Source: Myotis daubentonii | Taxonomy: Eukaryota > Chordata > Mammalia > Chiroptera > Vespertilionidae | Length of the DNA stretch: 64,000 nt | NCBI RefSeq assembly: GCF_963259705.1 | Contig: NC_081853.1 | Coordinates: forward strand, 1,364,001-1,428,000 | Direction of reading: 5' to 3' | Shown: positions 22,725 through 35,180 of the stretch, in pieces | Numbering within the stretch: the stretch's first letter is position 1 | How the letters are laid out: the number at the start of each line of letters is the position of its first letter | The notes under the pieces: model-generated | Told to the model about the DNA's origin: nothing | What the model saw: the letters and a program-made list of their open reading frames with translations, nothing else | Databases searched by the model: none | Made by a program: the position numbers and the translations under genes

Positions 22725-23144
22725 CGCAAGGCACGGAAGCCCCTGGTGGAGAAGAAGCGGCACAGGGATCAACGAGAGCCTACAGGAGCTGCGGCAGCTG
22801 CTGGCGGGCACGGAGGTGAGGCTGGCGGGCCGGTGCCCAGGGGATGCTGAGCGAGCCGATGAGGGTCAGGGCATAGCCTGGCCTCACCTCCCACCCCCAC
22901 CTGACGCCCCCGCCAGTGCAGGTGCAGGCTAAGCTGGAGAACGCTGAGGTGCTGGAGCTGACGGTGCAGCGCGTGCTGCAGGCGTGCTGCGGGGCAGGGC
23001 TTGTGGGCGCGAGCAGCTGCAGGCAGAAGCCAGCGAGCGCTTCACTGCTGGCTACATCCAGTGAGCCCCCTGCTTGAGTCCATACCACTGCAAAAGTGCA
23101 GCGGCTTCCGGGATTTGCTGGGGGACGCTCTGGCCGAGACCCTG
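22725..23144 (+). pseudogene. HES6P: HES6 pseudogene with retained intron
   Basis: 22725-22815 encodes a diverged HES6-like bHLH start (RKARKPLVEKKR, then a frameshift, then LQELRQLLAGTE). A 106-bp intron with GT (22816) and AG (22921) follows, then VQAKLENAEVLELTVQRV in register, then 'LQAEASERF-AGYIQ'. The central orange-domain segment is missing and the sequence jumps to LLESIPL and SGFRDLLGDALAE. Frameshifts and stops rule out function. HES6 is a bHLH-Orange transcription regulator. The retained intron argues for a copied pre-mRNA or a segmental copy rather than a standard processed pseudogene. Confidence 0.8.
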
Positions 23145-24370
23145 TGAGACCCTAGGTGGAGCAGCTGGCTCACAGGAGGGGCTGATATCCCCTTCTAGAG
23201 CGCTCCCTTGAAAGGGGTCTGGTTGCTGCTCTGCCACGAAGGAAACTGGTAGAAAGGCAAGAAAGCAGGGCCCTAAGGGTTAACAAAAGGGCACTCTCCC
23301 TGGACCTGGGAGCCATCAGGACTTTGAAATTCTCCAAGAGAGGAGGAGTCTGACTTAGAGACTGGCAGAAACCTCATTGGGTTAGAAAAACCAGAGGCTG
23401 CATAATGAACTTATAGACTGCAGTTTGCTGGGCAGAGGTCCAAGCCCAGTTATATAGGGGTTAAGCTACCTGTGTACAGCAAAACAACTTTCTCCTGTGC
23501 CAGAATACATTTTAAGAAAATTGAATGCATGATAGACCAGTAAGCTGGGACAAATAAAATAGGGAAACTGAGCAGAAATCCTATCTTCCCTAAACCAATG
23601 ACACTTGGGAGTAAATGCTTTGCATTTGCCTCCCTAAACAAAGGTTAAATCGTTTATGTCAATCTGATTAGTGTCATTTGTTGTCCACACCCAGGGACAA
23701 ATGAAAGTATAAAAAATAAGCCTTATTTTGATTAGTTCTTTTATTCAGGAGGAGCCAACCCGGTCCCTCCCTACAACATGAATGATAAAATGTATGTTAA
23801 GGAATTTTAAAATTGCTCAACCCTCACTGCCTTGGGTCCAGTTCTGCATGTGTAAGAAGGGATAGAGTAAAGTTTAGTAGCAGGCCAGAAGAAGAAGCTG
23901 GCAAGGCCATCCAAACCACCCAGGCACTATCGGCCTGAGCCGCCTGAGGCAGACTTCCTCAGACTGGCAACAGCTGACTCTGACTAGGACAGACTGGGCT
24001 TTTTTTCCAACTGGGCCCCCATGAGCTGATGGTCAAAATGAGGATCGGGGGCCAGACTGTGAACTTTAAACCACTTTTGCCCCAGATGGCTCAGCATAGC
24101 CTTGCCTAGGTGAAAAGACCTCTCCAATAATCCTGTCCTTAGCAGTGCCAAGAGAGGAAGAATGGAGACTTTATACCCCCCAGCCAAAGGCCCCCACATC
24201 TGTTCTTGTCAGGCCCCCATCAGGGAATTTGGGCAATGTTCCTGTTATCTGCCAAAATTCCCAAGACTGTAAAAGTACTTGTTCACTGAAAAGATGTAAA
24301 AGTGGATGTTTATTTGATATTTATATATCTACTTAGGTATAAATATTTGTAAGATAAATAAAACCCCCAG
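23145..24370. other. Unassigned stretch, possibly ERV gag-region decay
   Basis: No protein domain recognised. Its position just upstream of a protease remnant makes decayed ERV leader or gag plausible but unproven. A phrase near 23530-23660 ('cctccctaaaca-agg-taaat') recurs diverged near 25470-25520. Confidence 0.35.
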
Positions 24371-26560
24371 TTAGTTTCCTGGTGTATTCTGGAGCAGCCT
24401 ATTCAGTCTTGACAGAGCCAATGGGACCAGTAACATCTAAGAAGACACCAGTTCTAAGAGCCACTGGACAAACTGCCTTTTTCCTTGTACATCAAAGAGG
24501 ACTGTGGACCTCAGAAAGAACACGGTAACTCATTCATTTCTAGTCATGCCAGAATGCCTGTACCCCTTACTTGGACGTGATCTCTTACAGAAATTATAAG
24601 CCACCCATAAGCTTGTTCGAGATGCCCTGCCAGTGCCACCTCGGACTCTGTACATCCTTTCCAGCCTGGGGACTCGGTGTGGGTAAAGAAGTTCACTTGA
24701 AAAGGACTATACCTGCAGAAAATTGTATAATAGACTCAGATCTTCATAGACATGGCTTCAGAAGGACAAGGACAATTTTACCTCATATAGAAAGGTCAAA
24801 GAGTGGACTTTAGTCACCTCCCAGAAATGTTTGTATAGCCCTGCCATATCTCATGTTTAGTAGTGGAGGATTTGGCTGCCTGAAGCGGCCATGATGCCAA
24901 TATTATATTTTATTGTATTAATATGTTATATTAACCTTTGATTCTCTTGCAGGTTTGAATGTAGCTGTCAGCAGTTGCTGTAGACCTGTGTTGGTCTACA
25001 GTCCTTGATAGTCTTTGGGAGTAACTGGCAAGTGTTCAGTTTCCCATACTGAAGGCCATTGTTATGGCCATATGTTAACTGTCCTGGAAGGGGGCTGTAT
25101 GGGGTGAACCCCAAAAGTAAAGGGTATCTAGCTGCCAAGAGGGCAGGTGCCCAACTAGGTAAAGAAAAATACCCATCAGGTTTTGGTCTCTATTAAGAGA
25201 CAGTTAACAGTTGGCAGCCTGTATACTATCTTGCAGGCCTGCGTGACCATGCCCATGTCAGGGGTGGTACATACCTCAACTGTAAAAGAAAACTAGAAAA
25301 GGCCTGTTTGAAATAGAAGGTCTAAGGCATAGTTATGCATTTTTAAAGGACATAGAAAGAAAGTTTAAAAGCTAATTTGAAAGTATAAAATTTAAAAAGA
25401 TTATGTATGTAATAAAAAGAAAGAAAAATGTTTAAAAAATTAATCAAATAGTACAGGCCAGTAAGCCAGAGAGAGTAAATAATTTACATTCTGCCTCCCT
25501 AAACAGAGGGTAAATAGTTATGCCAAAGTACTTAGGGGGGGACTGATAAAAGAAATCCAACAATTACTGTTTTGTTATAACTATGAAAAGGGACTGGCAA
25601 GAAAAATCAGAAGATCTTAGAGCAGATCAGTATGTTTTTCCCTTATATAATTCCTCTGAAATCTGGCAATGCTTAATAAGTAATGGCAATACATTTCTTT
25701 GCATGAAATCAATATGACCAGTTTTCAATAGTGGTTTTATTGACCAGAAACTTTGACTGGAGTATCATGTTTTAAAGAAACCTGTCTGAGCTCTGAAGAC
25801 TTGAAGCCAATAAAAGCGCCGCAGGAAAAGCCTGGTATCCTGCTTGGGAGCCCTGAAGATGGCTGGCGCTGGAGCGTCAGGCCCATGCCCTACCATCACT
25901 AGCGGTTGGTAAGAGTAGAAGGGGAGCAATAAGGATGCCTCTACATCCCTGCGGAACCCCCACTCACTCTTGGCCACAATGAGTAGAAGGGCTACTGAGA
26001 TGGGCCTTAAAGCCTAGAGCGTGGGCTCAGGAGGAGTTGCTACAGGTGAGGGATTCACCTAATGCAGCAGATACTGCAGGCAGGCCTGATGGCAGCTGGA
26101 TGGCTTGGCTTCCTGGCCCTACGGGGCACATTAAGATTCAATCATGAAATTCCAGCAAAGGTAGTCAGTTACCATTCTTGTTGTGTTTATGCAAACATCA
26201 GGCCAAATTGAATACAGTAGATAAATTAATCTTGATTTGGCTTTTTGATAGCCACAGAGGAATTTTTAAGAAGAAAAACTCTATTTCAATGAAGGTTATT
26301 AAAACTGAAATGTTTTCTTTCCCTTCCACCGGACCATTTGTAATAGTTTGTCTCTGCCACGTCACAAGCCCAGCTCCTTCTGTGCCCAGGACAGCAGGGA
26401 GCCTGAGTGGAAGGTGACCTCTAACCAGATACACCCGCTGCAGATCACCCTCAAGAAGACAGCGGACCTCAGCGGACCCCTTGTAACCCTCCTGATGCTG
26501 TTGACTTTCGGCCCTTGCATTATTAACAGACTAGTCCAATTTGTCAAGAATGTATAAAAG
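24371..26560 (+). pseudogene. Gammaretrovirus-like ERV internal remnant (protease, integrase end, env end)
   Basis: Three islands are recognisable. 24372-24595 resembles a gammaretroviral protease around the active site, with the catalytic aspartate replaced (V-Y-S-G-A-A). 24600-24735 matches the integrase C-terminus (PGDSVWVKKF). 26441-26560 matches the membrane-spanning end of env (TFGPCIINRLVQFVKN). Reverse transcriptase and most of env are deleted or unrecognisable, and stops occur throughout. Same strand as the LTR downstream and as SHQ1. Confidence 0.7.
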
Positions 26561-26623
26561 TAATTCAGTTGATAGTTCAGTCTGTCTCATGATTGAGCCG
26601 GAAGTTCCAAGACAAGGGGGGTA

Positions 26624-27067
26624 TGAAAGGACAGAACAGTACTGATAGCTGTGTCCTTAACCCCTCTTCCAAGAAAAAGCTGCAGAATGTATCAGTTACT
26701 CAGCCTGCTCTTATCTTGGCCAATGGGAAAGCTGGGGAAACTAGCCCAAGGCCAAGAGTATGCTAGCCACTGCCCTGTCTTTGTGTAACCAGACCCTAGC
26801 TGCACCCTGCCCTTGCGTCACTAGCCCCTGGCCCTCACTCAACCAACCGGAATCGGCCAAATCAGTGGTCAGGGTGTGCCCCCACCTCCCAACCCCAAGC
26901 CCTATAAATTCTTTGTTCCCTTGGGACTCGGGGCTCTCTTTTGCATCCAGTAATGGAGGCAGGGTGGGGGGACCAAGTCCCGGGCTTGAATAAAAGATTC
27001 TATGCTTTTGCATCGGATTTGGTGCTCCCTGGTGGATCTTTGGGGGGCTTGAAATCTGGGCATAACA
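26624..27067 (+). mobile_element. 3' LTR of the class I ERV, 444 bp
   Basis: Follows a polypurine tract ('acaagggggg', about 26612-26621). Starts TGAAAGGACAGAACAG and ends GCATAACA. Contains TATAAA at 26903-26908 and AATAAA at 26989-26994. Boundaries rest on TG/CA and the tract. It ends 257 bp upstream of the SHQ1 ATG in the same orientation. Confidence 0.7.
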
Positions 27068-27179
27068 TTAGCACCGCGAAGGGTTGGGTGCCTCTGAGGT
27101 AGACACATGCCCTGGTTTTTCCAAGTTATGCACTGAACGCATGCACAAAGTCCTGCTCCCAGCTCTCTTCTCTTCACCA

Positions 27180-27324
27180 ATAGCGTCTCGTCTCCATGGA
27201 GATAGCGGTGGGGCGGGACTTCCTCTCCCACGTAGGAGCACTTCCGCCGTGATCCGGAAGCGCTGGGGTAACGGAGGGGTGCGGGCGAGCGAAGATTTCT
27301 CAGGGTCTGAGTGGGGCGGTAGCG
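27180..27324 (+). promoter_or_regulatory. SHQ1: SHQ1 core promoter (CpG-rich, TATA-less)
   Basis: GC-rich sequence immediately 5' of the SHQ1 ATG with ETS-type motifs ('cttccgcc' near 27241 and 'ccggaag' near 27255) and no TATA box. CpG density stays high to about 27960. This suits a constitutively expressed housekeeping gene. Confidence 0.65.
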
Positions 27325-27467
27325 ATGCTCACGCCGGCGTTCGACCTCAGCCAGGACCCCGACTTCCTGACCGTCGCCATCCGCGTGCCCCACGCTCGGG
27401 TCTCCGAGTTCGACGTCTACTTCCAGGGCGTCGACTTCAAGTTCTACGCCAAGCCGTACTTCCTCAG
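27325..27467 (+). CDS. SHQ1: SHQ1 coding exon 1
   Basis: Encodes the SHQ1 start, [20 protein letters not shown], continuing through [20 protein letters not shown]. This is the start of the N-terminal CS/p23-like domain. SHQ1 is an assembly chaperone that holds dyskerin (DKC1) before it enters H/ACA ribonucleoproteins, which serve rRNA pseudouridylation and telomerase. The exon is 143 nt and ends in phase 2 (CTC AG|). The codon completes with the A of exon 2. The next bases are GCGAGT, so the donor is GC, not GT. The ATG is the first in frame and matches the family start. Confidence 0.92.
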
Positions 27468-28454
27468 GCGAGTGGGCCACGCGTCCCTGGCGGGTCTCGC
27501 CGCTCCCCGGGGTGGGGGTGGAGCCCGCGGTGCCCGCCGCTGCTCGGCTCCCGGACCCGGGCCTGCTGGGCGCTGGACGCGCGGGAGCCCGCTTCCCCTC
27601 GCCCGCCCGCCTCCGTCGCACTCAGCGCCACGTTAACGGGCTTCCTCGCCCGTGAAGGTGGCTGCGTGACCAGACCGCGCCCTGCCGGCTTCCGCTCCTG
27701 CACCCCGCGCTGCGTGGGTCCTCGCCGGACCGGCGGGCCGTGTCCCTCTCTCAACGCGTCCTGCCTGCGGACCTCCTACCCGAGCGTCCCCGACGGCCCT
27801 TCCCACCGGGAGCCTCGCCCCCGCCGCCTCTCTGTCGCCCCTCCCCCCGCCGCGGAGCCGGCAGCTCCAGCCCGACCCCCACCTCGCGCCTCCTCCCCGG
27901 CCGGCCCGCGCCTCCCCGGGGCCGAACCCACCTCCCGGGATGTCCTCCCCTCCCCATTCACGCACCCATTTCTGTGATGGATTTGTCATTCCATGGTGTC
28001 TACCAGGCGTGGTTTTCAGGCTGGGGATGTGGTTGTAGCGGGGACAGAAAAGTAAGTAAACTCAGCTGCAAGTCGTAGGAAGTGCTCTGTAGGGAAGACC
28101 TGGCGGAGGGAAGGGCGCCCTGTTTCTGTGAGCGGATGTTGGACGCAGGCAGGACAGGAGATGGTGAGGTGTCAGCACTGACTGAAGTTTCGCCCCAGTC
28201 GGTGCTTTCTGTGAGTGACCTCCTTTGATTTTAGGAAAGTCCTGCAAAATAGGTTCTACTATTTACCCCTGGTACAACGAGGGGCGAGGCTCAGAGAAAA
28301 GCTCTTAAATGAGATGGGGCTGTAAAATAAAGGCAATCAAGTAAAAATTTCAAAGTAAAGATCTCTCTGCTTACGTGGGGAGTTTTGATGAAGACAAGAA
28401 GAGGTGAAGTGCGGAACAGCTTAGAGAGCACTTCCTCTTCCGCAGGGATGCATC

Positions 28455-28640
28455 CCTGGGGGCAGAGGCTGGCAGGTGGGCAGGTCTGAGTCCTGTGACT
28501 TTGGGCAAGTTATTCATCTCAGTTTCCGAATTTGTAAAATGGGACTAATGTTAGTGATCTTAAAGAGTTGATATGAGGATTGAGATAATGCATACATAGT
28601 CCTTATTATCATGCCTGGTATGTATCCATGTGTTCAATCA
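28455..28640 (+). mobile_element. MIR
   Basis: Has 'gactttgggcaagttattcatctc', 'aaaatgggactaatg' and 'atgcctggtatgta' segments in MIR order. Confidence 0.75.
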
Positions 28641-29289
28641 TCAGTCGGTATTGTTTACTAAGGGTTTGTTCTGTTATCTGTTGCTGCATAACCAAGAAAC
28701 TCAGTGGTCTAAAACACAGCCATTTAACTCCCTGTCCTGGCTTCTGTGTCAGGAGGTTGGCGCGCTGCTCTGGCCAGGTCAGTCGCGGTGCCAGGTGGCT
28801 GGGTCTGGAACAGCCTGAGCACCTGGCGTGGTGGGCGGGTGAGGAGCCGCAGGAGCCTGCGGGGTCTTTGCAGGGCCCAGTTGTGATTCCTTCAGGGAGT
28901 TGGAGCGCTAACAGGGTAGCTGAAGTTTTTGAAAGTATTCTAATCTTTTATCACTTAATCCCAGAAGTCAGTGTCACTTCTGCTTTATTGTGATCGTTAA
29001 AACAGTTCCAGAAGCCACTCACTTTAAAAGGGAGAGCACATACTATAGACCCCACTGCTGGGAGGAGGGATGTGAAATGGGCCATCTTTGAAAATACAAT
29101 TGGCTGCAGTCTATCAAAGGCGACTAAAACCTCACCCCTCTCCTTCCGGAATTGAGAGTCCAGCAGGGGAGGCAGATCTGTGAACAAATAGGATTTCACT
29201 ATTATGTAGTAAGAACTTATACTTCTAGGGAGTCTAGGGTAAAAGTTAACATCTTTTAAATGCTCTTTGCATTACCATTTGTTTCTTTT

Positions 29290-29425
29290 AGTAACCCTGG
29301 GATAGATTCTGTTATTTTACGTTTTTTACAGATAAGGAATATGAGCCTTGAAGTTAGTTAACTTGTATGAATCAAGTTAGAGAGTTGGTAAATGGCAGAG
29401 CTGGGATGCAGTTCAGATTCTGATA
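29290..29425 (-). mobile_element. MIR (antisense)
   Basis: Contains 'tttacagataagga' and 'ggtaaatggcagagctgggatgcag', the reverse complement of the MIR tRNA-derived half. Confidence 0.65.
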
Positions 29426-30891
29426 GTAAAGTTAGTATTTGTAACAATTATAACTAATTTATAAACTGACTCTTTTATTGGGTTTTGGAGGGCTATTGGC
29501 TTGGAAAATGCATTGTAGCTCCAGGAAACATCGGGATCAATGTAATGAAGTTGGGAAGCCCTGGGCCCTTTGGGGTCTACCAAGTTTTATTATTATTACT
29601 ATTATTTTTATTGTTAGAAAAGGAAGAAAGGGAGAGGTGGGTATGAGAGGAAAGGAGGCTCAGATTTTAATTTTGGAATGGAACGGTGTTGGCTTGATAT
29701 ACTTCATGATGAGTTTAATCTAGTCAGTGTTGGGGCAGTCATGGAGACTTTTTCAAATAAAAAAGTGACAATCAAATCTATTTTATTTTATTATTATTAT
29801 TTTTAATTCTTTATTGTTGAAAGTATTACATATGTCCCCTTTTCCCTCCATTGTCCTCTCCCGGCCTGGTCCTTCACCCCTCACCCCCCATTGTCTCTGT
29901 CCATTGGTTATGCTTATATGCACACAAGTTCTTTGGTTGATCTCATCCCCACCCCACCCCCCTTTCCCTCTGAGGTTTGACAGTCTGTTCCATGATTCTG
30001 TGTCTCTGGATCTGTTTTTGTTCATCAGTTTATGTTGTTCATTATAGTCCACAAATGAGTGAGATCCTGAGATACTTACCTTTCTCCGACTGGCTTATTT
30101 TGCTTATTATAATGCTCTCCAGGTTCCTCCATGCTGTTGCAAATGGTAAAAGTTTTTTCGTTTTTATAGCAGCATAGTATTCCATTGTGTAGGTATACCA
30201 CAGTTCTTTAATTCACTGATGGGCACTTAGGCTGTTTCCAAATCGTAGCTATTGTAATTGTGCTGCTATGAACATAGGGATACATATGTTTTATTCTGAT
30301 TGGTGTTTCTGATTTTTTGGGATATATTCCTAGGAGTGGGATTACTGGGTCAAATGGGAGATCTATTTTTAATTTTTTGAGGAAACAACATACTATTTTT
30401 CACAATGGCTGCACCAGTCTGCATTCCCACCAGCAGTGAAGGAGGGTTCCTTTTTCTTCACATCCTCGCTAGCACTTGTTTGTTGATTTGTTGATGATAG
30501 CCATTCTGACAAGAGATGGCACCTCATTGTTGTTTAGTACCTCATTTGGTACCAAATGGTACCTCATTTTCATCGCTTGGATGATTAGTGACTTTGAGCA
30601 TGTTTCCATATGTCTCTTGACCTTCTGAATGTCCACTTTCGAAAAGTGTCTATTTAGGTCCTTTGCCCATTTTTTGATTGGATTGTTTATCTTCCTTTTG
30701 TTAAGTTGTATATGAGTTCCCTATAAATTTTGGAGATTAAACCCTTATCAGATGTCACATTGGTAAATATGTTCTCCCATGCAGTGGGTTTTTTTGCTGT
30801 TTTGTTGATGGTTTCTTTTGCTGTGCAGAAGCTTTTTACTTTGAGGTAGTCCCATTTGTTTATTTTCTCCTCAGTTTTCATTGTCCTAGGA

Positions 30892-31624
30892 CAGGGGTGG
30901 GCAACCTACTTGTGAGTGCGTGCCAAAAGAAGCAAAATCTCTGGCTCAAAATTCTTCTGCGTACCATCCCTAATTTTTTGAGAACATGTTACGCCTACTT
31001 GATAGCTCTTAAGGTGTACGTATGTGAAGAACCTTGAAGAAATAGTAAAATTCATTCGAGCGACAAAAACACAGTATATGATGATGAAAAATACATTTAT
31101 TTTTTAACATATACATGTACACTGATAGTCGGACAGAAAACTTCATGACTCCGTTTGACATTATCAGTGGGACTTTGCTGCTGCATCACTGATGACAGAG
31201 ATTTTTACATCAGGTTTATATTTCGTGACCTTCAGAGATATGCATGAGATACTACTTTCATCCGTCAGGCTACTCCTATTACAAGACTTAACAGAATTCA
31301 TCACTGAGAACAAAGATTCACAAGCGTATGTGGATGAAACCAAAACACTGGTCGGATCTAGGAAGGCAGGGAGAGTTAAGGCAGAGGCATAGAAATTGCT
31401 CCTCCCCTCTCTCGTCCATCCATGTCTATGGTCTTTAAGATAACTTGCTATGTAAAATTATTTATTTATCTAAGATGCACCTACACTGAATTTATCTGAA
31501 AAATAAAAAAGTCGATATTAAGAAAAAAATTGTAAATGGAAGATTATAAGATAGGGTTTCGCGTGCCAGCAAAAGTTACTGGCGTGCCATGTTTGGCACG
31601 TGTTCCAAGGGTTGCCCGACCCTG
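30892..31624 (-). mobile_element. hAT transposon, 733 bp, with transposase remnant
   Basis: Termini CAGGGGTGGGCAACC and GGTTGCCCGACCCTG form inverted repeats. Flanked by TCCTAGGA (30884-30891) and TCCTAGGG (31625-31632), an 8-bp target duplication with one difference. The middle shares the transposase C-terminal segment with 22110-22620, on the minus strand. It lies inside the antisense L1. Confidence 0.85.
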
Positions 31625-32023
31625 TCCTAGGGAATGTGTCAGTAAACATTTTGCTATGAGCTATATCTGATATTTACTGCCTATGTGTTCTTCTAAGATT
31701 TTTATGGTTTCTTGTTTTATGTTTAAGTCTTTTATCCATTTTGAATTTATTTTTGTGTATGGTGTAAGTTCGTGGTCAAGTTGCATTTTTTTGCAAGTAT
31801 CTGTCCAGTTTTCCCAACACTGTTTATTGAAGAGGCTGTCTTGACTCCATTGTATGCTTTTGTCTCCTTTGTCAAATATCAATTGAACATACTGGTTTGG
31901 GTTGATTTCTGGGTTCATTGTTCTGTTCCATTGGTCTATATGTCTGTTCTTGTGCCAGTACCATGCTGTTTTGAGAACAGTGGCTTTGTAGTATAACTTG
32001 TTGTTTGGTATTGTGATCCCTCC

Positions 32024-32408
32024 TGTAGGGTGTGGCTATAGGGTTAAGGGACTGACCTCTTGGCAAAGCCACAAACAAGTCCCAGCTTAGAGGGCATAGC
32101 CCCCTTAGCATAATTAGGCTTGACCTTATGATGCTCCCTAGATCTTATTTGGGTAGCTAACGGGCTTTGGGAGATGCAGCAAGTGCTGCCAAAACAAGTG
32201 AAACTCACAAGAGCATTATAACTATGGTGACCACTACCTTGTTTCCCCCTGCTATAAAATAAAGGCTCAGCTTGCCTCTGGATCTCTCTCTGTGGCCTCA
32301 GCCAGGCACAGGAAGATCCTAGACCCAGCTTATTCTCTTTGTCATTTCTCCATCCTTCACCACCCTCACTCAGGCTTGCGGAACCCTTGGCTGAGGTGGC
32401 TTGGCACA
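32024..32408 (+). mobile_element. Solo LTR, class II-like, 385 bp
   Basis: TGTAGGGTG...TTGGCACA flanked by the perfect 6-bp duplication CCCTCC (32018-32023 and 32409-32414). The L1 target is contiguous when it is removed. TATAAAATAAA (32253-32263) carries an overlapping TATA box and AATAAA signal. Confidence 0.8.
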
Positions 32409-33174
32409 CCCTCCAACTTTGTTCTTTTTTCTCCAGATTGCTGTGGCTATTTGGGATCTTTTTAATTCCATATATATTTTTGGAGAGTTTGTTCTAGGTC
32501 TGTGAAATATGCCGTTAGTATCTTAATGGGGATTGAATTGAATCTATAGATTGCTTTGTGTAGTATGGACATTTTGATGATGTTGATTCTACCAATCCAT
32601 GACCATGGTATATTCTTCCACTTGTTTATATCTTCCTCTATCTCTTCTTTCAACATCTTGTAGTATTCCGAGTACAGGTCTTTTACCTCCTTAATTAAAA
32701 TTATTCCTAGGTAGCTTAAATTTTTTGTTGTGGTGGTAAATGGGATTTTTTGTTTGTTTGTTTTTTAGTTTTTCTTTCTGACAAGGCATCATTGGTGTAT
32801 AAAAATGCCATCGATTTCTTGGGTGTTAATTTTGTATCCTGCTACATTTTCAGATTCGCTTATTAAATCAGTTTTTTGATGGAGTCTTTAGGGTTTTCTA
32901 TGTGCAATATCATGTCATCAGCAAATATGACAGTTTTACTTCTTTTCCGAACTAGTTCGGATGCCTTTTATTTCTTCTTGTCTGATCACTATGGCTAGCA
33001 CTTCCAGTACTATGTCAAACAGAAGTGGCGAAAGAAGGCATCCCTGTCTCGTTCCTGTTCTTAAGGGAAATGGTTTTAGTTTTTTCCCATTGAGTAGGTT
33101 TGTCATATAAGGCTTTTATTATGTTGAGGTAAGATCCCCCTTGTTCCCACTTTGCTGAGTTTTTTGTTTGTTTT

Positions 33175-33424
33175 GTTTGTTCTTAATCCTAACCTGAGGA
33201 TATTTTTCCATTGATCTTTTTAGAATTGAAGAGGGAGGGAAAGACAGAGAGAAACATTGATGTGAGAAAAATAAATCGGTTGGTTGCCTCCTGCACAAGC
33301 CCTGACCAGGACCCATGCCAGGGAGGAGCCTGCAAACAAGATATGTGCTCTTGACTGGAATGGAACCTGGGACCTTTTGGACAGCAGGCCAACGCTCTAT
33401 CCCCTGAGCCAAACTGGTTAGGGC
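33175..33424 (-). mobile_element. Older tRNA-derived SINE (antisense)
   Basis: 'ctaacctgaggatattttt', a purine tract, and an antisense tRNA-like head ending 'gagccaaactggttagggc'. Inserted in L1 ORF2 sequence. Confidence 0.75.
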
Positions 33425-35143
33425 TGCTGAGAGTTTTTATCAAGAAAGGGTGATGGATTTTGTCAAATGCTTTTCCTGCATCAATTGATATGATTATGTG
33501 ATTTTTGTCTCTCTGTTTGTGTATGTGTTGTATCACATTTATTGATTTGCAGATATTGTACCAGCCTTTCATCCCTGGAATAAATCCCACTTGGTCCTGG
33601 TGTATGATCTTTCTAATGTAATGCTGGATCTGATTTGCTAGAATTTTGTTGAGGGTTTTAGCATCTATGTTCATCAGGAACATTAGTCTGTAATTCTCTT
33701 TCTTTGTAGTGTCTTTATCTTGTTTTGGGATTAGAATAATTCTGGCTTCATAGAACGAGCTTGAAAATAAATATTCCTTCTTTTTGAAATTTTTGGAATA
33801 ACCTGAGGAGGATCGGTGTTAGTTCTTCTTTGAATGTTTGGTAAAATTCCTCTGTGAAGCTGTCTGGACCAGGGCTTTTGTTTGCTGGAAGTGTTTTGAT
33901 TAGTGCTTCAATTTCATTGGTAGTTTTGGAAGATTGTATTTTTCTAGGAATATGTCCATTTCATCTAGGTTGTCCAGTTTGTTGGAATAGAGTTGTTCAT
34001 AGTATCTTTTTTTACAATCCTTTGTATTTCTGTAGGGTCGCTAGTCACCTCCTTCATTTCTGATTTTGTTTATTTGGATCCTTTCTCTTTGCTTCTTGGT
34101 GAGCCTGGCTAGATGTTCATCAATCTTGTTTATCCTTTGAAAGAACAAGCTCTTGGTTTCATTGATTCTTTTGTATTGTTTTTTTGGTCTTTGTGTCATT
34201 TATTTCTGGTTTGATCTTTATTATTTCCTTCCTTCTGCTCACTCTAGGCTGTTCGTTTGGCTCTCTTTCTAATTATTTAAGTTGTAGAGTTAGGTAATTT
34301 ATTACCATTTTCCCCTGTTTTTTGAAATAGGCCTGTAGCGCTATGAACTTCTCTCTCAAGACTGCTTTCACTGTATCTCATAGATTTTGGATTGTCATGT
34401 TTTCATTGTCATTTGTTTCCAGGATGCTTTTTATTTATTTGATCTCTTTGGTAACCCCATCATTGTTTAATAGCATGCTTTTTAGCCTCAAAGTGTTTCA
34501 TTTTTAAAAATATTATTTTTACTGTAGTTGATTTCTAATTTTATGCCATTGTGTTCTGAGAAGATGCTTGATATGATTTTAGTCTTCTTGAATTTGAAGA
34601 AACTCTGCCTATGTTCCAAAATGTAGTATATCTTTGAAACTGTCCTCTGTGCACTTGAGAAGAATGTATATTCTGTAGTTTTGGAGTGAATTGTTCTGAA
34701 AATGTTAATTAGTTCCATCTGATCTAGTGAATTGTTTAGGATTGCTGTTTCTTTGTTGATTTTTTTGTCTAGAAGATTTATCCAGTGATGTCAATGGGGT
34801 ATTAAAGTCCCCTACTATGATTGTATTGCTGTTGATCTCACCCTTGATATCTTCCAGAAGGTTTTTTATGTATTTGGGTGCTCCTGTATTGGGTGCATAT
34901 ATGTTTACCAGACTTGTATCTTCTTGTTGTATTGATCTTTTTAGTATTATGATGTGGCCTTCCTTATCTCTTGTTATGGCCTTCACTTCGATGTCTATTT
35001 AGTTAGATATTGCCACACTAGTTTTATTTTTTTTCATTTCCGTTGCCTGAAAATTATTTTCTATCCCTTCACTTTCAATCTGCATGACTCCCTTCTTCTG
35101 AGGTGGGTTTCTTGTAGACAGCATATATATGGATCATGTTTCC

Positions 35144-35145
<2 letters not shown>

Positions 35146-35180
<35 letters not shown>
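35146..35180. repeat. (TG)n microsatellite
   Basis: About 17 uninterrupted TG units within the L1 ORF2 start region. Confidence 0.9.

Larger units (their letters stand above)
27468..29792 (+). other. SHQ1 intron 1, proximal part (CpG island, MIRs)
   Basis: 27468-27960 continues the CpG island; long frames there on both strands come from GC bias. The remainder is unique intron with MIR copies at 28455-28640 and 29290-29425. No further exon seen. Confidence 0.6.

Noticed and set aside
26902..27977. Long frames on both strands around SHQ1 exon 1
   Set aside because: GC-rich CpG-island frames; only the exon 1 portion matches a known protein and its reading stops at the splice donor.
33189..33683. 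164-codon minus-strand frame
   Set aside because: A chance fusion of L1 RT sequence with an antisense older SINE.
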